Made by a program: the position numbers and the translations under genes. Shown here piece after piece: positions 11,690 to 22,880 of a stretch of DNA of 64,000 nucleotides. The first letter of the stretch is position 1; each line of letters opens with the position of its first letter. The DNA lies in contig CM040761.1 of assembly GCA_022829145.1 (NCBI GenBank), forward strand, positions 4,532,053 through 4,596,052. Direction: 5' to 3'. A model generated the notes under the pieces. The model saw nothing but the letters and a program-made list of their open reading frames with translations, was not told the origin of the DNA and did no database searches. Origin of the DNA: Albula goreensis. Lineage: Eukaryota; Chordata; Actinopteri; Albuliformes; Albulidae.

Positions 11690-11890
11690 GCGACATACGC
11701 CTCTGCGAGGCCCTCTTTCTCTCGTTCCGGGCTTTTCCGCTCAGAGTGCTCTGTGTGTGGAAGTGTGGCTCGCAGGGCCGGCAGCGAAGTCATGTCAGCT
11801 CAGAGGCGACTGCGCTCCGGGATAAGGCAGCAGATTCCAGCCGACGGCCAGCGTGGCCAGTGGAGGGTAAAATGACTGTTTGAATCCATT
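11690..11890. promoter_or_regulatory. CpG-retaining candidate island
   Basis: A locally GC-rich patch with CpGs at short intervals (ccgggcttttccgctcag, gcgactgcgctccggg). Flanks are AT-rich. No TATA box or splice signal strong enough to call a promoter. Confidence 0.25.
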
Positions 11891-11952
11891 CCACTGGTTC
11901 CTCTGAGTGCATCCTTTCAGTCAGATGAAGTCCAACCCCTTGAGCTGGGTCA

Positions 11953-11985
11953 GGGGGTGGAGGGATGGAGGGTGGGGGTGGGGGA
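11953..11985 (+). other. potential G-quadruplex motif
   Basis: Five guanine runs of 3-5 separated by 1-5 bases. Part of a G-rich tract in otherwise ordinary spacer. Confidence 0.5.
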
Positions 11986-13209
11986 TCTCTGTGATACGAT
12001 GCTCCCATTGGACGACGCAGATCAGCAATGTGGTGCATAAGTGTGGAGCGAATACTGGGTTGTTCTCAAAAAAATGTAAATTTAACGACAATTTCAGATA
12101 CACAAACACTGGGTCTTATTCCTTTTCTTATTATGTGTGTACAAGCACCGTCATCCAGTGTGGAACAAATTGTGCACAACTTAAATCCTGAATTTGCTCC
12201 CCCTGCTTGTTACTGTTTAATATCTAATTCTTACCCTTATTAATTGAGTAGAATATAACCCTTATCCAAATGGTACACAAGTTATTTGTTTTATCGCATT
12301 TTAATGGATTAATATATTCCAAAGAATTTAGGTCATGAATTTGAAGCTGCAACTTGTGAGTTCTAACCCCAGTCTCATACTTCAAATATTTTCATATCTG
12401 TTATTATTGTGTGTTTTGGATTTGTTGAGAGTTCACTATGTGTATTTCAAATGCTTTAGTTTTTAGCATGTCACCTTTTTAACATGTTGTGTAAAATCTA
12501 AAAATAGAGGATGGGACCCACGACATTACATTTCACCCAATCAGACTCTTTAGGGGTTTTATTCCAAATCAATCAAAACAGGCTATACAAGACAACATAC
12601 ACTTTTTGGGTATTTTCTATTTTATTTCTAGTTATTTTCATTCCAAATTAAATCATTATATGCCCTTAAAAGACTTAAGTTCCATTTTGATTGACTTGCA
12701 TATGCCCTATGCAAATCAGACAACATTCATTTGATTGTGTTCCAGCCAGAGAATTCACTGATAAGAACCGACATTTAAAAAAAAAAAAATTGTTAGTCAT
12801 CTGCAAGAATTTTACCGGGGTCAAAGGGGGTTTTAAGGAATTTTAAATGAACTGTGTGTGACCCAGGTCTGAGATATACATCACACACATCTCTGAAGTG
12901 ACATTTGTGCATAGCGGCTAAAATGTCCCTAGCCTCACTTTTGTATCGCAGACTATTCACAATACATGGTCACTGCATTCTTCCAACCTTCATCCAGTAT
13001 ACAGCCTCTCATTTCGGTGTTCTCTTTATAGAGACTGTTAGATAACCTCATCATAATTATCTCACACTAGCACAAGTCCAGAGAGACTGCTTTATACACC
13101 ATATTATATAACAACTATGATGCATTATTAAGTTGATTTTGTATTCTTCTTGTGAAGGGTCTCCTCTTTGATATCTCTGAAAGAGGACAGTGTGACACAA
13201 ATGGTTCCG
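11986..13209. other. AT-rich spacer, no gene seen
   Basis: Low-complexity AT-rich DNA with an A12 run ending near 12789. No repeats recognised and no motif cluster. Confidence 0.55.
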
Positions 13210-13560
13210 TGCGACTTGTGACGAATTAGCTTTGCTTAAATCTGAGGTGTTAATCAATCCAGAGGACGTGAGCTGTCTGCGAATCGAAAAACGGAAGGGC
13301 CATCAAATCCCGTGATAGATCTTTCTGGAAGCCGTGCGAGGGACTTCCTGGCTTGGCTTCGGCAGCCCAAAGGCTTTTCCACAGCACTTGGAGGAACGTA
13401 CGATACAGGATCGGCCCACATCTGTCTGAAGACAAATAGTCCCGTAATAAATCCGCACGCCATAAATTCTTAAGCGAAATGTCAAACTGTCATTTTACAA
13501 GCTGCACATCATAAGATCGACTCATTATCTCGTCCCGTACCTGGTTGAGAGTGACATGAA
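13210..13560. promoter_or_regulatory. candidate conserved non-coding element
   Basis: A long complex block with many CpGs between AT-rich flanks. Homeodomain/TALE-type words include ttaatcaatcc near 13251, taataaat near 13445, a Hox/Cdx-like ccataaa at 13460-13466, and TALE-like tgtcaaactgtca near 13479-13491. Three short minus-strand frames overlap here in different frames; none has a domain. Confidence 0.4.
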
Positions 13561-14300
13561 ACATGACATCCTCCAAAGATAATTTTTAAGGATCTCTGAT
13601 TTATTGAGTGCATGCAAGAGAAATAAGTCAGGTACATTATTTCAAGTTTTTTTTTTTCCCTTGTCCACATCCCGCTCAGATGGCAAAGTATATTCAGTTT
13701 CATTATTTAAATACTATATCTCCCTTCGTAGACTGGAAATAGCAGTTATACCAAAGATAAATATAAATGAAATATATAGTCTGTGGCCTAAAGAATGTAA
13801 TATAATCCCTCTCTGAAGTATATTGAGAAGACATCAGGAAAACATGAGAAAGAGAACGTTTTATATTCAGACAACTTGCAAGGTAGTAAAAATATGCAAG
13901 CCTTGTTGCCTTTATAGGTAAGATGGTTTAGAAGATAAATGATAAATACATGAGAATTTGGAGGATTTCTTGATTTATGTATTATGTTATGAAATGTAAC
14001 ATGCATGTAATACCTTAATTCATTGGATATATTTTTACTTTCGCGATGGGAAGACAACCCTGGTATGAAATAAGGTTTAACGCGACGTTGCAAAGTTTGA
14101 ACTGGAGTCGTAAACCAGACATTTGAAATGGATATTTTTAAATGGCATTCTGATTTAAAAAAAAAAGAATAAATACATTTTAAAAGTCATGAGCGTAAGA
14201 TGCTATTATCCAAACTTGATTGGTTGACTTTTACAAAAAGGACAAACTGAAACTCAATTAAAAACCACATTTTGCCAATGCTTCCTTACACTCCAGTGCT
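13561..14300. other. AT-rich spacer, no gene seen
   Basis: Contains a T-run near 13650-13658 and an A-run near 14156-14165. No recognised repeat family. Confidence 0.55.
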
Positions 14301-14700
14301 ATTTCATCAACATCCTGGGGTCAACACAGACCGCGGCGCCATTAGTGCACTTGGTCCACCAGCTGTCCGTCAAAGTCAATCTCCGAAAACAAAATAGGAA
14401 AATACCGGTTCACCGATTACTTCCTCGGGAACTCGCGGGGTCCTTCTGCTGGTCAATAGGTCAACATGATTGTTAAGCCGTGATTGTTTACGTATATTCT
14501 TGAATATGCAGCGACCCGGAAATGTGGAGATGCTTCAGCTGGAATTAGGCTTAAAAACGCACGGGCAGAACCGGGCGGAGGCCATGGGCGAGGTGAGAGG
14601 GGGTTTCCTCTCAATCTCGTTAACAAATGCTCATGTCTAATGAAGGCACTGCTGCGGAACTGTACTCCATATTCCATCAGATGTGACTTTTTGTGACTTG
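14301..14700. promoter_or_regulatory. candidate conserved non-coding element
   Basis: Complex CpG-retaining sequence. A Fox-like tgtttac lies at 14485-14491 next to an AT-rich 'gtatattcttgaatatgc' stretch, followed by GC-rich text to about 14620. Short frames on both strands appear to be chance. Confidence 0.35.
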
Positions 14701-15804
14701 TGGCTGGTTTGGGCAACTATTTCAGCTCTTCTCTTAATGTAATAGAATGTTATTTGTGTGATCACACTGGTGGACTGTCTATTATAAAAAGATCTGAGTG
14801 TGGGCCTCAATATCCATATACACATGTACAGAACTATCCTAACACTACAAAGTCATTACAGTCCTGTCCTCTAAGAATAGGCGGTTATGACTGAAAATAT
14901 TATATCAGACTATCACATTCCAAATGAGAGCAGTTTGTAACATAAGCTTAAGCATTCCCATGTGAATCACCTATTCAGTGAATATAGCAGTATTAAATTA
15001 GGTATAGATTATTCTTCATCCCATTTTTATCTGTGGATATTATCTGCCAAATGTGCAGTCGTAATTCACCAATGAAGAAGGGAAGAAATACGCACTTTCT
15101 ATAAGTGTTGAAGGGTACCCATTATGTCTGTAGAAGGGACCCTCCTCACATGCTGTCCACAGCTAAGCCTGTTCCTTCATGATTTTACCGAGTGAGTGCT
15201 TTGAAATCCGTGATATAGGCCCGTCCCACATGTCAGTCTGTGACATTCTCCAGCTTCTGGCAACTTCTGTAGCTGAGAGTCACGAAAGTGGCAGCTCTGT
15301 CCTCACAGTGTGCGAGGGGTTAGATAACATCATGAGACTGCCTAATTTATACATTCTTTTTAAGGAAAAATAAAAAAGTAAACCAATGAGAAATAGCATG
15401 GAAGGCAAAGACCATGCATAGACCGCGATTAGAGTGTTTTTGTGTTTAAACATATTAGATGTGATAAAATACACTGGATGGTGTCAATGCTAGTGAACTG
15501 AGTCATTGAATGGTACCACAGAGGAAAGTTTCCTTTTTAAGGCAACACGAAATATACTAACAAAAGAGAATGTCCATATTGTGTTTCCCAACGGTTTGTT
15601 CAGACTGAAAATATTATCTGTATCCAAGGAGTCACACAAAAAAGTTCAATCACATGGTGCCTTGGAAGAATCATCTTGTCTGAAACCAAACTTATCAAAT
15701 TATAGGCCAAAACACAGCAATAATGAATATAAATCAAAAATACTTTAATTTTCTTACTTGCAAGCCTGAAAGGAAAAAAGGAAGGTGAGAGATCCATTAA
15801 AGGT
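14701..15804. other. spacer with one weak island
   Basis: Mostly AT-rich. A slightly more complex stretch at about 15170-15340 includes 'gtagctgagagtcacgaaag' but shows no strong motif cluster. Short frames only. Confidence 0.4.
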
Positions 15805-15988
15805 AGCAGTGTGGTGTGGCGTAATGACTGGAGAACTGGAGGCTGCGGGTTCAACTCCTAGCAGCTTCTCAGCTCTGTTGTTGTACCCTTGTTTAAGGTA
15901 CTTAACCTGAATTAAAAACAGCCAGCTATAGAAATGTGAAACCATAAGTGGCTTTGAGTATGAGCACCTGCTTAACGCCTAAATGAAA
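15805..15988 (+). mobile_element. tRNA-derived SINE, second family or subfamily
   Basis: Starts with the 'gcagtgtggtgtggcgtaatg' type head (A-box region near 15806-15825). It has a B box (gggttcaactcc, near 15847-15858), the 'gtacccttgtttaaggtact taacctg' block, and the typical tail 'taagtggctttgagta ... cctgcttaacgcctaaatg' at 15946-15985. The head differs from the SINE at 142-323, so this is a separate family or subfamily sharing the tail. The copy is diverged and has no poly-A. Confidence 0.8.
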
Positions 15989-16849
15989 GGGAAAAAATAA
16001 CTTTTTACCTGTGCAACTATGTATTTCAGTAAATGTAGCCTAAATAAAAAAATAAATAAATGGGTAGATTCAGATGCTTTCGGTGAAATATGCAGTGAAG
16101 ATGCAGCCTTCGCTTTCTGCAGCTGACCCCAATGTCAGCACGTCTTGCGCCTTCGGCTACATCTGGGCCGCGGCAGGCAGCAGATGACACCATATTGGAA
16201 AGATGCACTTGGTTTGCTGTGATGGGGGGAAGGTAACGCAAGGATAAACGGTTAAACGCACGAGTCCATCTTCACTCGAGCGCATCACTAAAGACATCTG
16301 GGTGGCTGCGGCGTGCGACGGTTCGATCGCTGTGGCGTATTTTTAAAACAATTTTATGTACCACGACACCCTCACAATGAATAAAAGCCAACCAGATGAT
16401 AGATACCTCCAAGGTTTGGTTTTTCCTTATAGCCTTGGTACAAGTTTCCAGATAATTAAACTGCATATGAAATTATTGAAACACATATGCATCAAAGAAT
16501 TTCTTGATAATTAGGATTGGGACGTTGCTTTTATAAATTGATTGGACATTGCTTCAAAAATGTAAAATTATCATAGTTCCCTAAACACCTAAATATTCTT
16601 CAGTTCTGTATTTGTTGGGAAGCCAAAAATATGATAATCTACCTTTGTGAGAGATGTAATTGTATGCAATGCTGAATTTAAAAGGAGTGTTCTCATTTAC
16701 CAGAATGATATGACATTTGACGGAAATATGACATTATGAAGTTCAACACACAAGGCAAAACAACTTTGTGTATTAAGTATACACTTTTCTTAGAAGGAAA
16801 CCCAAAACTATGCATTATAAAGCGGAATAAATTTCAATAGATTTAAACA
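15989..16849. other. spacer with a CpG-retaining patch
   Basis: A patch at about 16090-16330 keeps CpGs (ggctacatctgggccgcggc; gcggcgtgcgacggttcgatcg) and may be a weak regulatory island. The text at 16319 (ggttcgatcgc) resembles a tRNA B box but no tRNA fold surrounds it. The rest is AT-rich. Confidence 0.35.
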
Positions 16850-17095
16850 GAGTGCGCAAGATAAATATTATGAGAACTGTCTCTTCTGGAGAAAATCCTT
16901 TCGAGTTTAGCCTAGATAATTTGGTCGGGCTTAATTGGGGCTCTGTTGCTGCGTCCAGAGAAGATACGAGGAGACAGGCCCACAGTTTCACTCCCCTCTT
17001 TTCAGAATATTTAGCAAGGGGGCGATTGCCCGGACGTGCTATTGGACGTGATCGCCTGACCCATAATTCCTAATATTAAAGGACCTAGCAATACG
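16850..17095. promoter_or_regulatory. candidate conserved non-coding element
   Basis: Complex block with homeodomain-like ggcttaattgggg near 16927, GATA-like agataat/agatacg words, and CpG-bearing text (gggggcgattgcccggacgtg near 17019). It is followed by more AT-rich homeodomain text (catTAATTaaatg near 17128). Confidence 0.4.
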
Positions 17096-17239
17096 CAGAA
17101 TGCTCAAATTCCACCATTTCACGATTAAACATTAATTAAATGTCCTTCTAATTATGTTGTTCAGCAACAAACGCCTTTTCGACATTATCATATTGCAAAA
17201 AATTGCCAAAAAATGCTAATGTCAAATAGACAGTTGTGG

Positions 17240-17440
17240 TATTTACTGAGGAGGGATCTTTTAATGCTCTCTCCTTCCCCTAATCTCAAATCTGCCGGAG
17301 TGGTCTCCGAGGGCCAGAAAGAGGAACGTTTTAAATAGCGGTTTGGTGCAATTCAAAGACGAGATTTCAGCCTCTTCAAAACAATCCCGCCGTCTCACGG
17401 AACAATAAATGAATATGAATTTGAATTAACTCGCTAATCA
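17240..17440. promoter_or_regulatory. candidate conserved non-coding element
   Basis: Complex block 150 bp from the preceding island. Includes taatctcaaatctgccgg near 17281, ggtgcaattcaaagac near 17345 (TCF-like caaag), and an AT-rich end with POU/Hox-like aataaatgaatatgaatt near 17403. Confidence 0.4.
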
Positions 17441-17460
17441 TGTTCCATAGACCTTGCCAG

Positions 17461-17634
17461 GTATCCAAACCCACTGGGAGAGTCACAGACAGTTGGAGGA
17501 AGCTGGACCGGCTCCAGATCTCGGCTCCGCAGCCTGCCGGCCTCCTAGCCGCACGGTGCAGATGAGAGCTGGGGCAGGCTTCAGCTTACCGCTCACTGTA
17601 AGCGGGTTCGACAGTACGTCTGCCCTGGAGCTAA
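17461..17634 (+). ncRNA. speculative non-coding exon with splice-like borders
   Basis: The segment is bordered upstream by a pyrimidine-poor acceptor-like 'accttgccag' ending at 17460. Downstream is a near-consensus donor, ctaag/gtaagt, with GT at 17635. Sequence between is GC-richer than the flanks and open in one frame for 60 codons, but the frame starts with TTG after a stop and has no domain. This could be an exon of a long non-coding RNA or chance; the donor is good and the acceptor weak. Confidence 0.15.
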
Positions 17635-17639
17635 GGTAA

Positions 17640-19129
17640 GTGGAAGATTAGGACAGTGATGTAGTGCGGAGCTCATAAATCGAGTGTGCCTGTGGATTTT
17701 CTTTAACGCGACTCTGTCTTCCAGCCACGAAAAAAAAAAAACCTGCCAACAAACAGCCAGTCACTGTGGAACAAGGGAAATGTGCTAACAGCATAACGCA
17801 CAATAAACTCCATCCCATAAAAGGGCCTCATATAAAATAACTGGATCACCACTCCATTTTACAATGTCACCATAAAATTATTACACACATACATACAGTG
17901 CAGCTCATCACTAAAAATGGGAACCATTACTGGTTTGTTCTTATAAAATGAACCAGCACAAGAAAACAAAGTGCAATTTTATTCAGTGTCTTTTTTGGTC
18001 ACATGCACTGTGACAAATTTTTAATTGGCTGGAGCTGACTGTATTGACACATGTATCATCCAAGCTGGTTTATTTGGCACTGCAGTTTAAAAAGTATGGA
18101 CTGTTATTTATAGACGTAAATACATTAAAATGTTTGAGTACAGTAATAAATGTCACTGATGGCTTTTGCATATGCCTCTTGCCGTCACTTTTGCAGTTAA
18201 CAGTTTATTCTCACATACGAACAAGGATGCAATCCACACTGATTCCCTTTGACCGTTTGAAAGTTAACTCATATTTGCCTTGCAAAAATGAACTCAGGAG
18301 TATTTGCCTTTTGCATGACGGATATCGATAGATAATAAATACAGATCATATTTGCATCATTTTGCCAGTTGGTCTTTTTCCTTAAAATAATAACTTTACT
18401 TTTAGCATTATTGTATTTTCAGTGCAGCTTACCTCAGACAAAATAATACACCAATAATGCAATAAACACCCGTCATTATGTGAGTTTCTAAAGCACCATG
18501 AGGGATCTAACAGATTTTGATTGAAGGACTGAGGTTATTGTGAAGGCAGAGGCCAGCTCAACTCATCGGTAGTAAATAAATATTCATACATTGTTTTGAG
18601 TCTCCATTATTTTGTCTTCCCCTATTTGCATGCACATTCCCTTTATGTACAGACTCTAGGTGGTATCAATTACTAATGGAAGGCATAAAACTATTTTGAT
18701 GTGTTGAACATGACCAGCCATTTGCTGACCACCTTTCTCTGTCCTCATTGAGGGCCAAGCTATGGTGATATTTTATTAACAGAAACATTTTGCTGATAGA
18801 TCCATATTTAATTCCAGACCCAGGAATGCTTATCTTATTAAGCGATCCAGAGCTCAGCCAATCGTCTCCACCCCAGCTTGTCGTATTTCACATTTCAGTA
18901 ATGCCCAAAAAATATATATGTATTAAATAGCATTTTATAATAATCATATTCTGTATGTTGTCCATTTAAATTTAGTGAAGAAATTTAGTTGGTATCAGCA
19001 AATTAGCATCAGTTCCGCAATTAAGAAGCAATTCATACCAGCCCAGCTCTGACACACTATAGTACATACTTGTGCTACAAATAGAACTCCAACAACAATA
19101 TCCAGGATAAGACCAGGTGTTAACTTTGT
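17640..19129. other. AT-rich spacer, no gene seen
   Basis: An A12 run lies near 17731. A CACA-rich patch lies near 17884. A 95-codon frame at 18044-18331 has no domain. Nothing else recognised. Confidence 0.5.
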
Positions 19130-19440
19130 CTGCACGGTTTGGAAAAGGTTAAACTTTAACTCCGCAGCTGTGTGACACTGTGATTGACACAAACTGGCCC
19201 GGTGGAAACCCTGCTGGAGGCAGGGAGAGTCCTGCGTGGCACTGACAATGCGCGGGCATCCCCCAGTACTTAGAGCTCCGCGGGAGACGGGCTCTCCGCT
19301 GGGCGAGGTAAAGGGGATGGCGGTGATTATTGTATTTAATGCCTTTTCTAAAGCTTCGCCTGGTGTAAATCAATTCACTTTCAAAGGGGGTTTTTGTCTT
19401 GGGCAAGTGTCCATTCAACTGAAAATGATATAAAACCATT
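19130..19440. promoter_or_regulatory. candidate conserved non-coding element
   Basis: GC-richer block (19190-19320) flanked by homeodomain-like text. Features: taaactttaactccgcagctg near 19149, ttgacacaaa near 19184, ggtgattattgtatttaatgcc near 19322, and the TCF-like tttcaaagggg near 19380. Confidence 0.3.
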
Positions 19441-19446
19441 ATTAAC

Positions 19447-19469
19447 AATTATTATTATTATTATTATTA
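19447..19469 (+). repeat. (ATT)n microsatellite
   Basis: About seven ATT units. A similar (ATT)n lies at 29287-29309, both ending in 'ttag'. Confidence 0.9.
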
Positions 19470-20569
19470 GTGATTGTAGTCACTGTAGTATTTATTTTCA
19501 TGCGTTTTATGATATATATTATGTGTGTAGTGTTCATTTTTGTGGTTATTTTAATGTAAAAATTACAGGACAAAAAAAACAGCTGGTACTAAGTGTAATT
19601 GTGAAAATAAGATTCAATTAGATTCCACAATACCCAGGGAAGTTTGATGTTAGATATTTACTGATGCCATTTATGTTAATTTCCTATCTCAAGACAGACA
19701 GGCATCGCTGAGGAGCTGAAACCGCCGGTGGGAGTAAAGAAAGGGACTGAGAGAGCGCTGAGTGTTTACCCTCATCACTCCCGACTGAGGAGGAAAATTC
19801 TGGTCTCTCTGGGAAATTTACAGAAAGAGCAGCAGGGCCGGCTCGACCCATACAGGACTGTAGCAACGCTAACACTCTCTGCTAACATGTGCTTCACACA
19901 GTTAGGAGCCTTAATGGAAGGCAGCATGGGAGGAGAGTATAAGCAGAAATCAATCAGACTTAGACCATGCTTTTAAAGGACTGGGGGGCTCTATATAGAT
20001 TTAAAAATAGACCAGGTCCTCTCCAAACATGGTTCTCCAGGAATACAATATTTCAGCTCAAACCGAGTGCAGCAAAGTAAGTATCTGAAATATAACTTCA
20101 CGTTTAACATAAAGACCCTTTTGAGACAAATTTAATGTCTTTTCTTGATGATGCGTATCAATGCCACAACTGGAAATATTTATTCCCCAAAGGGTGATGC
20201 AATTTAAAAGTTGTATACATGAGGTATATTCAGAGGTAAACGACAAAGAGTGTCTTTGCTTCAAGTTTCGTGAATCACCTTGTTGTACCAGCATAAACGA
20301 AAAACTGGTGCTGTATCTCATATATCAGGTGTGTGTGTCGGTGGATTTAAATGAACTAATCACAGATTACCGATTTAAATTATAGAGGGAAAGATACGAA
20401 CCAGCTGAATTTTAGAGTGCCCCCTGCAGCCTCGGCCCCCACAAACAGGTCCTTGATGGCAGATCTGAATTGAGATCTTTCAGGCGTTCACACATGTCTA
20501 TGCTAGTCATTCTGTCCCTTTTATACAAGCCCTTCTCTTTCTTTCTTTCGTTCAAAATCCCTCCTTTAT
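19470..20569. other. spacer with minor complex patches
   Basis: A patch at about 19700-19800 keeps some CpGs (gaaaccgccggtggg) and one at 20430-20510 contains two AGATCT palindromes. No gene or known repeat. A donor-like gcaaa/gtaagtat occurs at 20077 without a partner. Confidence 0.35.
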
Positions 20570-21005
20570 GAAAAGGTTCTGAAATCAATAAAGGCGTCAC
20601 AGATGCTTAATTTATTCAACGTGATCTCATCCGAGCCAGGACCGACCTTAAAACCTCTCGCCCTTGTTTAGACATCGCGCCTCCTGTATATGTCTCGCTG
20701 GCCTTTATTTCCCTCCAGTCTGCGCACTGATATATGCTGTCATCTGTCCCCTTTTTCCGTACACAGCTGTGGTTCTAGGGACACTGCGGTCTTTCTTTAA
20801 TCCACAAAGCGCAGCCTGTGTCATCCCCTTCTGGTTGCTCCTTGTTCTGGCTGCTTGTTGTACTCCGTCTCTCCTGGAGGCGGGCATCCCCCTCCACGAA
20901 GCAAGGGTAAATGAAGATATTTGTTCCCAATCAGGTAGAGCCGGCGTGCCTACCGCCGCCCCGCGCTTTGAGACAATTAGCCGACACCTGCTAGGAGCAG
21001 ATTGT
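20570..21005. promoter_or_regulatory. candidate conserved non-coding element cluster
   Basis: Two complex parts: 20580-20680 (tcaataaaggcgtcacagatg; atgcttaatttattcaacg) and 20905-21005 (ttgttcccaatcagg; gacaattagccgacacctgc). Homeodomain and NF-Y-like (ccaatca) words sit among retained CpGs. A 118-codon plus-strand frame across the middle is hydrophobic-looking but lacks a start context or homologous domain I recognise, and a minus-strand frame overlaps it. Confidence 0.4.
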
Positions 21006-21440
21006 TCTGGCAGATTCTAAACCCCCCCTCCACCCCCCTTTTCCTCCCACCATCTGCCTCAGTAAAGGTGATACCCAGGTCTCAACGCTCGGGGAAGCTT
21101 GGAAAACGCTTCAGAGAAGGGAGGATGCTTTTCCCTGTCTTTTTTTCCCTTCCCCTTCTCCCCCTCTCCTTCCCTCCTTGTCAGGACCGATCAACCGGGT
21201 TAGACGAGATGAGACAGTGAGGTGCGTTAATAAGCAGCGGTGCACAGGCACGCAAACAGGAGGGCCGCCGCACTCTGCCTCACCTCGCCCCCTCCGTTCA
21301 CAGTGTGCACCTGGAGCTCCGGGCCCAGCTGCGCCGTTATTACTGGAGATTATGGGATGCACGATTATATCATCACAGGTTATTGGTGGCGGCATGTTTA
21401 TTTATGCTTGTTTCATCAGTGACACTTCAACGCAATTCAT
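21006..21440. promoter_or_regulatory. candidate regulatory island after pyrimidine tracts
   Basis: C- and T-rich tracts (21021-21056, 21130-21180) precede a CpG-bearing stretch. A homeodomain-rich end at about 21325-21425 follows (cgttattactggagattatgg, acgattatatcatcacagg, ggtggcggcatgtttatttatg). Confidence 0.3.
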
Positions 21441-21574
21441 TTGAGTGTCAGACAGCGATAGATTCCACAGAATACATTTGATTTTGTTGATTGGCTTATC
21501 CATGTTTCAGTTCCCATCCAGGAAGATTCACATTTGAATGAGGAAACAAAAGGAAGGAACATTTCCTCTGTATG

Positions 21575-21575
<1 letters not shown>

Positions 21576-21649
<74 letters not shown>
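21576..21649 (+). repeat. (CA)37 microsatellite
   Basis: A perfect 74-bp CA repeat, the longest in the window. The cysteine/valine-repeat frames seen on the minus strand are this array read through. Confidence 0.98.
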
Positions 21650-21650
<1 letters not shown>

Positions 21651-21651
<1 letters not shown>

Positions 21652-21838
21652 ATATAATCACACATGTATACACATGCATGCAAAAATGCATACATACACA
21701 TACTCACAATCACTCATACACACACACATCACACATAGATGCATGATATAATCACACATGTATACACATGCATGCAAAAATGCATACATACACATACTCA
21801 CAATCACTCATACACACACACATGTGCACACATAGATG
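21651..21838 (+). repeat. 94-bp tandem duplication
   Basis: Two near-identical direct units start at 21651 and 21745 with 'gatataatcacacatgtata'. They run through matching 'catgcatgcaaaaatgcata' and 'actcacaatcactcataca' text. The near-absence of differences indicates a recent duplication. It is flanked by CA-rich DNA on both sides (21576-21649 and 21839-21886). Confidence 0.95.
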
Positions 21839-22289
21839 CGCACACACACACACACACATAAATAAACACACACGCACACACACAAAAAAGAGTCACATAC
21901 TTACAGGCCCCCTGTTGCTCCCTTTTAATCCTGTGACCTGCACAGCTGTTCACCTTTCAGCTCACCCCCATGTTGGCCTCCAAGACTCAAGCTGTGCAGC
22001 GTGCGTGTCCCTACAGGGCATCAATCCGATCCACATCCACACTCACACACATACTCACCTAGGAACAGACCTCCATGCATTATTCACTCAATCACATACA
22101 TAAAACCATGTTAAAAATGCATGTTACTTTATCATATAGTTAAGTTTAGTTGTGAGCTGTGACAACTTCTGTATAATCCAGTAAGAGAGTTACACAAACA
22201 TAGACTCTCATGATGCTGACAGAAAAAATTTCCAGAATATTGGGCAGAAATTACGTTATATTCTCACTGAGTTTTGACATAATCTTATA
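21839..22289. other. CA-rich tract and spacer
   Basis: Interrupted CA repeats at about 21839-21886 and 22033-22056 within spacer. A 111-codon frame here is mostly histidine/threonine from CA repeats, not a gene. Confidence 0.6.
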
Positions 22290-22460
22290 ATGTGTACATT
22301 CCTCAAATGTTTGGTACCTTCTTCCAAACAGTTTCTGTCAATGTCACAAGAAAATATTCCCAGTAAATAATGCTCAATGTATGTCAAAATGTATGTCCTG
22401 GTAATGTTTTCTCTAATGTTGTAAGAATGTTCTGGCAACCAAAACGTGTTAGCTGGGATA
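22290..22460 (-). mobile_element. relic of a fish MITE with 'guttca' style repeats
   Basis: Text such as 'tggtaatgttttctctaatgttgtaagaatgttctggcaaccaaaa' and the end 'gtgttagctggg' at 22447-22458 resemble a common fish inverted-repeat element whose end reads 'cccagctaacaatttttggtt'. Much of the body is decayed. The assignment rests on remembered consensus text. Confidence 0.4.
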
Positions 22461-22554
22461 CAAATCAAAAAGAAAACATTCAAACATTATGCTAACACTA
22501 TAAAATGCTACTTTTGCAGAGCACTTGTTATGAAATGGAAATTGGCAGCTTGTT

Positions 22555-22880
22555 ATAGTCAATAAAGGCACCATTCAGTTCCTGGAAATCAGTTAATGCG
22601 CACAAACGTTCGACTGTCGCTTGGTTTCTAGGTACAGGGTGTAACTGGAGACATAGCGTTCATTACCGCTGAACACTTAGCTGCCTGAGCTAATGGTCAA
22701 TTACGAGGTCATTTCCTGAAATTCCTCTCTCGTTTAAATAATTAGCAAACTGATATTGTCAGGGACCTGCAGAGTGGGAGCTCATATATTAATATGACAG
22801 TAGTAGGTCCATAACCCCTCTCAATGTAATTCACAGGTCCTCACCGTTACAGCATGCACGAGAGCTTAGGCTTGGCTTTA
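22555..22880. promoter_or_regulatory. candidate conserved non-coding element
   Basis: One of the strongest-looking islands. Words include cagttaatgcgcacaaacg near 22591, gctaatggtcaattacgagg near 22688, gtttaaataattagcaaac near 22732, and tcatatattaatatgacag near 22782. Several TAAT homeodomain cores with retained CpGs and no repeats suggest an enhancer. Confidence 0.45.

Noticed and set aside
16300-16340. B-box-like ggttcgatcgc
   Set aside because: No A box at the right distance and no acceptor stem.
20664-21020. 118-codon hydrophobic frame resembling a secreted or membrane protein
   Set aside because: No start context, overlapped by an opposite frame, and the DNA looks regulatory.
21651-21838. 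Tandem units considered as a CRISPR-like array
   Set aside because: Only two adjacent direct copies without spacers, in eukaryotic CA-rich DNA.
21437-22103. Frames with long Cys-Val or His-Thr repeats
   Set aside because: CA/GT microsatellite read-through on either strand.
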